Assembly (NCBI GenBank): GCA_023445705.1
Contig: JAEXKM010000054.1
Location: forward strand, 1-5,456
Direction of reading: 5' to 3'
DNA from: Pseudomonadota bacterium
Lineage (GTDB): Bacteria; Pseudomonadota; Alphaproteobacteria; Caulobacterales; Caulobacteraceae
DNA: 5,456 bases
Positions 1 through 5,090 of the stretch are shown in pieces. Made by a program: the position numbers and the translations under genes. Numbering within the stretch: position 1 is the first letter of the stretch; each line of letters starts with the position of its first letter. The notes under the pieces were generated by a model, which made no database searches, was not told the DNA's origin, and saw nothing but the letters and a program-made list of their open reading frames with translations.

Positions 1-409
1 CCTGACGGGCCGCGGGATGCCGGGCCGGCTGAGCATGGGTCTTCCGCAGCTCAGACCACTGTTCCTCAACGACGGCCCACGGTCGAAAGGGGAGCCGGTC
101 GGGCGCCGTTTCGTCGATGAGGTAGAGCCTGCCTTTCATAACGCCCTGGACGTCGCTGCCATCCTCATTGGCGGCGCTTTCAGCGCAGAGGACAAAGGCG
201 ATGTTCGCGCGCTGCCCATAGACGTACTGCAAATAGGCAGGGCGCAGCAGCGTGTCGGAAGAGCGACGATATTGGTAACAGATCAGAAGTCGCCCAGTGC
301 TGTCGCCATCGTTGATTCGAGAGCAGGCGCCCGGATTGCGCGTATTTCCAAGATGGCTAAACGAGAGCCGGCCCGCGACATTCGGGACCCAACCGACATA
401 GGCGGGCAT
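1..409 (-). CDS. Unrecognised protein, 3' end beyond the window (136 residues visible)
   Basis: An open frame runs on the minus strand from an ATG at 407-409 to the window edge without a stop, giving 136 residues that begin MPAYVGWVPN. The start is supported by GAGG (415-418) five bases before the ATG and by its position only 15 bases after the stop of the upstream small membrane-protein gene, which implies an operon. Many codons end in G or C, as expected for coding DNA here. I recognise no family. There is no signal peptide or membrane helix; the visible part is rich in aromatic and charged residues (for example YLQYVYGQR near residues 59-67, and RPWAVVEEQW near 109-118). A plus-strand frame over the same bases lacks this context and is probably its shadow. 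The function is unknown and the full length cannot be judged. Confidence 0.6.
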   Translation of the reverse strand, partial: MPAYVGWVPNVAGRLSFSHLGNTRNPGACSRINDGDSTGRLLICYQYRRSSDTLLRPAYLQYVYGQRANIAFVLCAESAANEDGSDVQGVMKGRLYLIDETAPDRLPFRPWAVVEEQWSELRKTHAQPARHPAARQ

Positions 410-414
410 TGAGG

Positions 415-418
415 CCTC
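415..418 (-). promoter_or_regulatory. Ribosome binding site for the truncated left-edge gene
   Basis: On the minus strand GAGG lies five bases before the ATG at 407-409, inside the 15-bp gap after the stop codon of the upstream gene. It decides the start of the partial gene and supports reading this strand rather than the plus-strand frame over the same bases. Confidence 0.5.
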
Positions 419-424
419 GGAGTG

Positions 425-709
425 TTAGGAGAGCGCGCTCGCGGGAAGCTTGCCATTGGGCACGACCACGGTCTTGCCGTCCACGTAGGCGATGGAGAAA
501 CCGCGGTCCACGTCCAACTCCAGGTCATAGGCGGCTTCAGAAGCCACCGTTCCCTTGGCAGCATTTTTCGCCGAGCCAGTAAGCCGTTGAGCTCGCGCAT
601 AGACCCTACGGTCCGTCATGAGCGTGCGCAGGGCGAAGCCCACGAACAGCGCCATGAAGCTTCCGATGAGCACGAGCGGAAGGGCGATTTGGGGAGAGAG
701 GCTCGACAT
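425..709 (-). CDS. Small single-pass membrane protein of unknown function (94 aa)
   Basis: The protein has one clear hydrophobic helix at about residues 7-27 (ALPLVLIGSFMALFVGFAL region), followed at once by an arginine-rich stretch (about 28-42). By the positive-inside rule this places the C-terminal 65 residues in the cytoplasm. The tail contains alternating hydrophobic residues ending in YVDGKTVVVPNGKL (about 75-88), likely a small beta-rich unit. That piece faintly resembles the DG-x-V-x-VPN-x-L segment of MscS-type channels, but the protein is far too short to be one and this may be chance. A TAG lies in frame two codons before the ATG, so translation cannot begin further upstream. No spaced Shine-Dalgarno is visible; TATATA just upstream fits a leaderless transcript. 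The next gene follows after 15 bases, so the two probably act together. Function not recognised. Confidence 0.65.
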   Translation of the reverse strand: MSSLSPQIALPLVLIGSFMALFVGFALRTLMTDRRVYARAQRLTGSAKNAAKGTVASEAAYDLELDVDRGFSIAYVDGKTVVVPNGKLPASALS

Positions 710-715
710 TCTCTA

Positions 716-721
716 TATATA
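716..721 (-). promoter_or_regulatory. Possible -10 element for a leaderless transcript of the small membrane-protein gene
   Basis: On the minus strand TATATA lies six bases before the ATG at 707-709, inside a perfect 10-bp palindrome, CTATATATAG (713-722). A start point about seven bases downstream would fall on or next to the A of the ATG, giving a leaderless mRNA. This would explain why no spaced ribosome binding site is present; leaderless genes are common in several alphaproteobacteria. I see no convincing -35 hexamer at the usual distance, so this rests on the -10 match alone. Confidence 0.25.
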
Positions 722-894
722 GTAGCTGCGAACAGCGCGCTCGCTAAGGTTGGGTCTGACTCACTACTGAGCAAGGGTTGTATCGCAAACGCCCCATGTG
801 GCAACAGGTTCTAAAGCTTGGCTTTGAGTTGTGACTCTGAGGACACAGCCATCGCTTGTGCATTGGCGACCCTAAACTCCCTTAAAACTCAGCA

Positions 895-910
895 GCCTAA
901 CGGCCTAGGT
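895..910 (+). repeat. Copy 1 of the GCCTA-N5-CTAGGT motif
   Basis: GCCTAACGGCCTAGGT matches 14 of 16 bases of the copy at 4043-4058 in front of dusA. It contains the partial inverted repeat CCTA...TAGG and lies in the noncoding gap downstream of the HEXXH gene. A related sequence, CCTAAACTCCCT, lies just left at 871-882. Its role is unknown. Confidence 0.35.
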
Positions 911-959
911 GTTGGCTCTCCGGGGCTGGGGGCTGGGGGCTGAAGTGGCCGTCCCGACG

Positions 960-2624
960 CTATGGCCGCGAAACGTCGAAGTCGTCGGGCGAGACCCCGT
1001 ACGTGTTCTGGAAGAGCCCCTTCGCCCAGGTCGTCATTTCCTCAGCAGAGATAGTCTGCGAGAGCCAGCCGAACTCGTAGGCAAAGGGCGCATCGCGAAA
1101 GATCCACTGCCAAGTTAGATCATAGAGCACGATGTTGGCATAGAAGCTGCTCAGGGTGTCGGTCAGTGCTTTCGGGTCCGCGCCAGGCCTGTAGCGTGGG
1201 TAGATGCCATCGTCGTCAGCCCTGTCGGTGTAGAGCGATAAGTGGCGCAGAAATAGCGTCTGGCTGCGCTGGGCCACTCGCTCACCAGCCATCCAAGCCC
1301 CAGGCCAGCAGAAGAACTCTGGGTGAGCGAGTTTGTCCTGGCTGAATGCTATGAAGTGCGAAAAAAGGACGCGAATTACGATGTTTGACGGGTCGAACTG
1401 GAAATTGGCCTGCTGGCGCATGAGATCTACAACGCCGGGGGCTTCGTGCGCCCAGATCCCGATTTCCTGCAACGCCGCCAAGGGGTGATCGTAACCGCAC
1501 GCCTCGGTCAACTGATCGGCAATGGCCCCATATTCCTCAGCAGAGTAATCGACGATGGCGCCGAGCAGGCTGGGATTGTCCCGCACTGCCATCGAAAGCC
1601 GCCAAAACCGGATGCCCGGATCGGTATCGGTGACGAAGTCGGCGAAGCTCTCGATGTCGAGAGGGAAGCCACGGGTCGGGTTGATCGCCAGATCCACGAT
1701 GAGCAGAAACAACCCTACCACCGGGTGATCGATCTTTGGGGGATCAATCGCTCCGGTGATCTCTAAGAAGGCATCGAAGGCTTCGCCATAGAAGGTATCA
1801 AAGAAGCCGGCCTCGCGAAGCTGAGCCAAGCTAGGCGGGTTGCTGGCACCAAAGGTCAGATATTGAAGTTGCAGCATCCGCGCCTGACCCTCGTACAGAG
1901 CTCGTAGCCCCAGTGGCGCGACGGTAACCGGGCCCTGGTAGGCAAACCCGGGAAGGCCGGCCTCCCGAACTTGGCGAAAACCCTCCTCCCAGGTTGGCCC
2001 GTTGGGCAGATGGTCCATTTCCCGGTCCACAGTGGCGGTTAGAACCGAAAGCGCTTGACCGTAAGCCATCCAATAGCTGTGGCCGACGCTCTCAAAGTAA
2101 CGCTCGCTTTGAAGCGCGGGTACGATCTTCGGATCAAGGACGATCCGCTTGTAGAACTCGACGTCGATGGCGTTGTTTACAATGCTGTTCGCTGCCGCCA
2201 GTACGGGATCGTCCTGACGCGTGCCGCCGCGCAGGCGTTCTTCCGCCCAGCGCTTGAGAGATTTTTTTCCACCAATCGACTGAACGACCTTACTCAGCGC
2301 CGCATCGTTGAGGTGGGTCTGAACGGGCCTCGCAAGGCTGTAGATTAGCCCCGAAGTGGACCCCATGTGCTGCCACCAGTGAATTGTCTCGTGCAGGTAG
2401 GTGGAGTAGGCCTGCAGTGTCTCTTCGGTTAAATCGCCTTCCGCGTAGAGGCCCGGAGACGCCGCATCTACCAAGGCGTGGATCCGCGGGTTAAGGCGCA
2501 GGACGAATTGGTTCGTGCTGTAGAGCCCGCGTTCGTTCAGGCAAGCGGCGAAATCGGCGGGGACCTCGCCGCCGATTGGGTCCGCGTCCAGCAGGAGCGG
2601 TTCGAGCGCAAGAAGGTCAATCAC
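960..2624 (-). CDS. Putative zinc metallopeptidase with HEXXH motif, function unknown (554 aa)
   Basis: The outstanding motif is HETIH at residues 78-82, within LHETIHWWQH, a classic zinc-binding HEXXH with Glu79 as the likely catalytic base. Further on, RALYEGQARM (about 241-250) has the EGxA form in which gluzincin peptidases carry their third zinc ligand, so Glu245 is a candidate; the 160-residue spacing is long, and this assignment is inference. There is no signal peptide. One hydrophobic run (about 302-314) is too short and too mixed for a confident membrane helix, so a cytoplasmic protein is likely. Translation starts at GTG: an in-frame TGA lies four codons upstream and GAGG stands seven bases before it, and any later start would lose the N-terminal region. 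The gene lies between the integrase and the small membrane-protein gene on the same strand, so it is island cargo. I recognise no named family; target and partner are unknown. Confidence 0.8.
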   Translation of the reverse strand: MIDLLALEPLLLDADPIGGEVPADFAACLNERGLYSTNQFVLRLNPRIHALVDAASPGLYAEGDLTEETLQAYSTYLHETIHWWQHMGSTSGLIYSLARPVQTHLNDAALSKVVQSIGGKKSLKRWAEERLRGGTRQDDPVLAAANSIVNNAIDVEFYKRIVLDPKIVPALQSERYFESVGHSYWMAYGQALSVLTATVDREMDHLPNGPTWEEGFRQVREAGLPGFAYQGPVTVAPLGLRALYEGQARMLQLQYLTFGASNPPSLAQLREAGFFDTFYGEAFDAFLEITGAIDPPKIDHPVVGLFLLIVDLAINPTRGFPLDIESFADFVTDTDPGIRFWRLSMAVRDNPSLLGAIVDYSAEEYGAIADQLTEACGYDHPLAALQEIGIWAHEAPGVVDLMRQQANFQFDPSNIVIRVLFSHFIAFSQDKLAHPEFFCWPGAWMAGERVAQRSQTLFLRHLSLYTDRADDDGIYPRYRPGADPKALTDTLSSFYANIVLYDLTWQWIFRDAPFAYEFGWLSQTISAEEMTTWAKGLFQNTYGVSPDDFDVSRP

Positions 2625-2692
2625 GGCTGCGCCTCACGTCGACGGAGCAGTTCCTCGCTCCGGCCTCTCCTGACGCAAGCAGCGTCGGTCAT
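2621..2692 (-). CDS. Possible 23-codon leader ORF overlapping the HEXXH start
   Basis: A short frame beginning MTDAACVRRGR starts at an ATG (2690-2692) that has GGAG six bases upstream. Its TGA (2621-2623) overlaps the GTG start of the HEXXH gene as GTGA, the usual geometry of translational coupling. The peptide is rich in arginine and glutamate and matches nothing I know. It could be a regulatory leader whose translation controls the downstream gene, or it could be chance, because short frames with a passable ribosome binding site are common. The overlap and the ribosome binding site are direct observations; expression is inference. Confidence 0.25.
   Translation of the reverse strand: MTDAACVRRGRSEELLRRREAQP
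2632..2635 (-). promoter_or_regulatory. Ribosome binding site deciding the GTG start of the HEXXH gene
   Basis: On the minus strand GAGG is followed by a seven-base spacer and GTG (2622-2624). The in-frame TGA at 2634-2636 overlaps this site and rules out a longer protein. Confidence 0.5.
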
Positions 2693-2809
2693 TTCGCTCT
2701 CCGGGTGATGGCTGGTCTCTGCTTCAGAGCATTGTGTCCTGTGAAGCTATGGTCGGGCATACGGACCCGCTACTTGCAAAGCTAGGACTCGCGCCATCAC
2801 CGCTCCTAA

Positions 2810-2826
2810 GCCTAGAGCCGCTAGGT
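2810..2826 (+). repeat. Copy 2 of the motif, GCCTA-N6-CTAGGT
   Basis: GCCTA (2810-2814) and CTAGGT (2821-2826) match the two halves of the motif at 895-910 and 4043-4058, but the spacer is six bases instead of five. It lies in the noncoding gap between the integrase and HEXXH genes. Its role is unknown. Confidence 0.25.
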
Positions 2827-2888
2827 CGGCGTCCGATCCGGGACCGAGAAGCCGCGATCAAAGCCATCTCATGAGCGGGCGCCGAGCG

Positions 2889-3956
2889 CTAGCGCAGCGG
2901 CGGGCTGCTGCCCAAAGCGGTGTGAAGCGACTCTGGGCGCAGGTGTGTGTAGCGGCGCAGCATCTTCCAATCCTTGTGGCCCGTAACGAGGGCCACCTGT
3001 TCGATGCGATAACCTGCCTCGAAGAGACGGCTCGTGCCATCATGTCGAAGGTCGTGAAAGTGGAGGTCTTCGATGTCCAACTCACGGCAGGCCCGTGTGA
3101 ATGCGGTGCCCGCCGACTTGTGCACATAGGGGAAGATGCGGTCGTCCTCGTTAGTCCGGATTGCGCGCTGCTCTTCGATGAGAGCCATTGCGTCGTATCC
3201 CGACACCGCGAGGAGGGGGATCCTCTGGTCGTTTCCCTTCTTCTGCCGGGGATCCTTGCGATCGCGGATGGTGAGCATTTTCGTCCGCGTGTTGAGGTCG
3301 CTCCAGGTGACCCTGCAGATCTCCTCCTGACGCATGGCTGTGGCTATGGCGAATTGGATGATGCGGCTCATCGGCATCGTCAGCCGTTCGTTCGCGTCAA
3401 AATGGGCGAAGAGAGCCGCAAGCTCCTCCTCGCTCGGTCGGCGGTCACGCTCATTGCTCTTGCCCACCAGCCCCAGCCGCTTCAGCGCAATGCGAGCAAG
3501 GTCGACCGGCTCTACCTTTACCGGCACGCCGTGAACCGCGGCCGCGTGGGAAAGGACGAGGCGGATCGCTCCGACATCCATTCCAACGGTCATCGGACCG
3601 GCCCCTGCGGCTGCCCTGGCTCGTCCAAAATGGACAAGACGCTCGCGATCCACCTCCACGAGCTTCAGCTTACCGAGAGTGCGCTTCAGCATCTGCAGGG
3701 TGGCGTCCTTGGAGCGGCCGGGCGCGCGACCAACTTCCTTCATGTCGTCGATGTGAAGATCGATGAGTTCGCCGAAGGTGCGGATGCGTGCGACCCGCGT
3801 GGCGAGCGGCGTCTCGCCACGATCGATCTGGCGCTCCGTGTCGAGCGCCCAGCTCTTGGCGTCTTCATGGCGGACGAAAGTCTCGCTGATGGCCCGGCCC
3901 TTGCGACGGACTTGGGCGCGCCAGCGGCCGGATTTTTGCTTGCGGATCGATGCCAT
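2889..3956 (-). CDS. Tyrosine recombinase, dusA-associated integrase type
   Basis: This 355-residue phage/island-type integrase is of normal length for its family and cuts and rejoins DNA through a covalent phosphotyrosine link. Residues 1-50 (MASIRKQKSGRW onward) resemble an N-terminal arm-binding domain, 60-160 the helical core-binding domain, and 170-345 the catalytic domain. All catalytic residues are visible: Arg209 in ATAMRQEE, Lys234 in RDRKDPRQKK, His301 and Arg304 in HDLRH, His327 in VTGHKDW and the nucleophile Tyr336 in RRYTHL. The RDRKDPR segment and the position beside dusA fit integrases that target the dusA 5' end. The ATG has no good ribosome binding site. The upstream frame stays open for about 30 codons to a TAG but has no ATG or GTG, so this start is the best choice. 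It likely integrates and helps excise the surrounding island. Confidence 0.95.
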   Translation of the reverse strand: MASIRKQKSGRWRAQVRRKGRAISETFVRHEDAKSWALDTERQIDRGETPLATRVARIRTFGELIDLHIDDMKEVGRAPGRSKDATLQMLKRTLGKLKLVEVDRERLVHFGRARAAAGAGPMTVGMDVGAIRLVLSHAAAVHGVPVKVEPVDLARIALKRLGLVGKSNERDRRPSEEELAALFAHFDANERLTMPMSRIIQFAIATAMRQEEICRVTWSDLNTRTKMLTIRDRKDPRQKKGNDQRIPLLAVSGYDAMALIEEQRAIRTNEDDRIFPYVHKSAGTAFTRACRELDIEDLHFHDLRHDGTSRLFEAGYRIEQVALVTGHKDWKMLRRYTHLRPESLHTALGSSPPLR

Positions 3957-3960
3957 TTTT

Positions 3961-3979
3961 GGGTGCAGAACGGGTGCAG
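3961..3979 (+). repeat. Direct repeat of GGGTGCAG, 11-bp period, before the integrase start
   Basis: GGGTGCAG occurs at 3961-3968 and 3972-3979, so the copies start 11 bases apart, one helical turn, on the same DNA face. They begin four bases upstream of the integrase ATG. Paired sites of this kind are typical of binding by a regulator, excisionase or the integrase arm domain; which applies here is inference. Confidence 0.45.
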
Positions 3980-4042
3980 TGAGTTGGCGAAAGGGGGCGA
4001 ATTCCGTCGAAAAATGGCGTAGAACCGCGCGTCCGGCGGCCG

Positions 4043-4058
4043 GCCTAACTCCCTAGGT
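4043..4058 (+). repeat. Copy 3 of the GCCTA-N5-CTAGGT motif, just before the dusA start
   Basis: GCCTAACTCCCTAGGT ends three bases before the dusA ATG and contains the palindrome CCTAGG (4052-4057). It matches 14 of 16 bases at 895-910. It overlaps the place where a ribosome binding site would be, so a bound protein could affect dusA translation or transcription. This role is speculative. Confidence 0.35.
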
Positions 4059-4061
4059 TAT

Positions 4062-5090
4062 ATGGAAAAACTAGCGCATTTTCAAGCACATAGGCTGTCT
4101 ATTGCACCTATGATGGACTGGACTGATCGGCATTGCCGCATGCTGCATCGGACCCTGTCGTCGCGCGCGTTGCTCTATACCGAGATGCTGACCACCGGGG
4201 CCGTGCTGCACGGAGACCGCGCGCGGCTGCTGGCCTTCAATCCCGGTGAACATCCGGTGGCGCTGCAGCTTGGCGGCTCTGAGCCGGCGGAGTTGGCCGC
4301 GGCGGCTCGGCTGGGCGAGGCCGAAGGCTATGACGAGATCAATCTGAACGTCGGCTGTCCTTCCGACCGGGTCCAGAGCGGCCGTTTCGGCGCCTGCCTG
4401 ATGCGCGAGCCCGAGCTGGTGGCCGAGTGCATGGCTGCGTTGGGCGCTGCGGTGAAGGTTCCGGTAACGGTGAAGTGCCGGATCGGGGTCGATGACCAGG
4501 ATCCCGAAGAGAGCCTCTTTCGACTGGTGGACCTGTGCGCTCAGGCTGGGGTGACGAGCTTTGTCGTCCATGCGCGCAAGGCGTGGCTGAAGGGGCTGTC
4601 GCCGAAGGAAAATCGCGACGTGCCGCCGCTGGACTATCCGCTGGTGCATCGGCTGAAGCGCGAACGCCCTGAGCTGACCATCGCCATCAACGGCGGGATC
4701 GGGTCGCTCGACGAGGCGCTGGAGCACCTGGAAGCGGTCGATGGGGTGATGCTGGGCCGGGCCGCCTATCACACGCCTGCGATCCTGGGTGAAGTCGACC
4801 GCCGGGTGTTCGGCGCCGGTGAAGACGTGGACGCGTTCCAGGCGGTGGAGCTGTACCGGCCTTATGTGCTGGGCGAATTGGCCAAGGGGACGCATCTGGC
4901 GGCTATGACCCGGCACATGCTGGGGCTGTTCCACGGCCTGCCGGGAGCGCGGGCCTGGCGGCGGATTCTGACGGTCGAGGGCGTGAAGAGCGGCGCGGGC
5001 GTCGAGGTGATCGACGCCGCGCTGGCCGAGGTCCTACGGGCGAAGGATGAGCGCGGTGCGCGTAGCCTCGAAGCTGGCCAGGCGGCCTAG
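4062..5090 (+). CDS. dusA: tRNA-dihydrouridine synthase A
   Basis: DusA reduces uridine to dihydrouridine in the D-loop of tRNA (positions 20/20a in characterised enzymes) using FMN and NADPH. The 342-residue product has the expected TIM-barrel motifs in order: APMMDWTDRHCR (15-26), NVGCPSDRVQ with catalytic Cys99, TVKCRIG with FMN-contacting Lys138, VVHARKAWLKG with His170, INGGIG (209-214) and MLGRAAYHTP (230-239), so the active site is intact. The length is normal. The start at 4062 has only a weak AGG upstream; Met17/Met18 are inside the conserved motif and cannot be the start. The first 16 codons are mostly A/T-ending and differ from the rest, so the N-terminus and its upstream signals are probably island-derived. 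The 3' end overlaps the convergent protease gene by 57 bp. It is the chromosomal host gene of the integration. Confidence 0.96.
   Translation: MEKLAHFQAHRLSIAPMMDWTDRHCRMLHRTLSSRALLYTEMLTTGAVLHGDRARLLAFNPGEHPVALQLGGSEPAELAAAARLGEAEGYDEINLNVGCPSDRVQSGRFGACLMREPELVAECMAALGAAVKVPVTVKCRIGVDDQDPEESLFRLVDLCAQAGVTSFVVHARKAWLKGLSPKENRDVPPLDYPLVHRLKRERPELTIAINGGIGSLDEALEHLEAVDGVMLGRAAYHTPAILGEVDRRVFGAGEDVDAFQAVELYRPYVLGELAKGTHLAAMTRHMLGLFHGLPGARAWRRILTVEGVKSGAGVEVIDAALAEVLRAKDERGARSLEAGQAA
4110..4139 (+). other. Probable attachment site (island-chromosome junction) within dusA
   Basis: This stretch encodes MMDWTDRHCR of DusA, the conserved motif near the protein's start, and separates A/T-ending codons on its left from G/C-ending codons on its right. 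It includes an 11-bp perfect inverted repeat, CGGCATTGCCG (4128-4138), and a small tandem repeat, GGACTGGACT (4116-4125). Integrases of the dusA-targeting type recombine in this part of the gene. The exact crossover cannot be fixed without the second copy, which should lie at the other end of the island. Confidence 0.5.

Larger units (their letters stand above)
710..959. other. Noncoding gap between the HEXXH gene and the small membrane-protein gene
   Basis: No supported gene lies here. The frames that exist are short and have unconvincing codon use and no good ribosome binding site; one 39-codon minus-strand frame begins near 870. The gap is visibly more A/T-rich than the flanking genes around 740-900. 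It contains a possible -10 element at its left end, one copy of the GCCTA-N5-CTAGGT motif (895-910) and three tandem copies of GGGGCTG (922-942). A weak hairpin around 894-917 lies downstream of the HEXXH gene, but no T-run follows it directly, so I do not call a terminator. Confidence 0.5.
2625..2888. other. Gap between integrase and HEXXH genes, no secure gene
   Basis: This 264-bp stretch holds no gene I can support with confidence. On the minus strand it contains two successive 23-codon frames (2689-2760 and 2621-2692) joined by ATGA and GTGA overlaps. A 49-codon frame (about 2718-2867) has a Ser/Arg-rich product that looks random. Several CTAG-containing sequences cluster at 2782-2826, including a copy of the GCCTA-N6-CTAGGT motif. 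No rho-independent terminator is apparent after the integrase stop at 2889-2891, and no clear promoter for the HEXXH gene can be named. Confidence 0.45.
1..4139. mobile_element. Genomic island or prophage remnant integrated in dusA (one end only)
   Basis: The stretch left of the dusA 5' end behaves like one end of an integrated element. A complete tyrosine recombinase gene sits next to the dusA start, all visible genes to its left are on the minus strand reading away from dusA, and none is a recognisable housekeeping gene. The first codons of dusA are A/T-ending, unlike the rest of that gene, so the boundary probably falls between about 4110 and 4139. Known from the family: dusA is a recurrent integration target for islands and prophages whose integrases restore the reading frame. 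No phage structural, replication or conjugation gene is visible, so I cannot say whether this is a prophage, an integrative element or a defence-type island. The far end lies outside the window. Confidence 0.7.

Noticed and set aside
17..412. Plus-strand frame of 131 codons at the left edge
   Set aside because: The minus-strand frame over the same bases has a ribosome binding site and operon spacing with the upstream gene; the plus frame has neither. Some doubt remains because the minus gene is cut by the edge.
492..530. MscS-channel-like segment in the small membrane protein
   Set aside because: Only a few residues (DG-x-V-V-V-PNG-x-L) agree and the protein is much too short for a channel of that family.
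283..600. Minus-strand 105-codon frame overlapping the small membrane-protein gene and the left-edge gene
   Set aside because: It lies out of frame over both genes and its product is rich in Trp, Ser, Pro and Arg, as random high-GC frames are.
422..814. Plus-strand frame of 130 codons opposite the small membrane-protein gene
   Set aside because: It runs through the A/T-rich noncoding gap and has a low-complexity charged product; the minus-strand frame encodes a sensible membrane helix with positive-inside flank.
894..917. Hairpin downstream of the HEXXH gene as a terminator
   Set aside because: The stem is short with a bulge, and the nearest T-run on the minus strand is about eight bases further on and only four long.
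922..942. Three tandem GGGGCTG copies as a G-quadruplex or repeat array
   Set aside because: There are only three long G-runs where four are needed for a standard quadruplex, and three copies of a 7-mer are too few for an array claim.
2871..4022. Long plus-strand frame (383 codons) opposite the integrase
   Set aside because: It is the antisense shadow of the integrase, which has all family motifs; the plus-strand product shows no recognisable domain.
4071..4934. Long minus-strand frame (287 codons) opposite dusA
   Set aside because: It is an antisense shadow of an unmistakable dusA; high-GC genes often leave such open frames.
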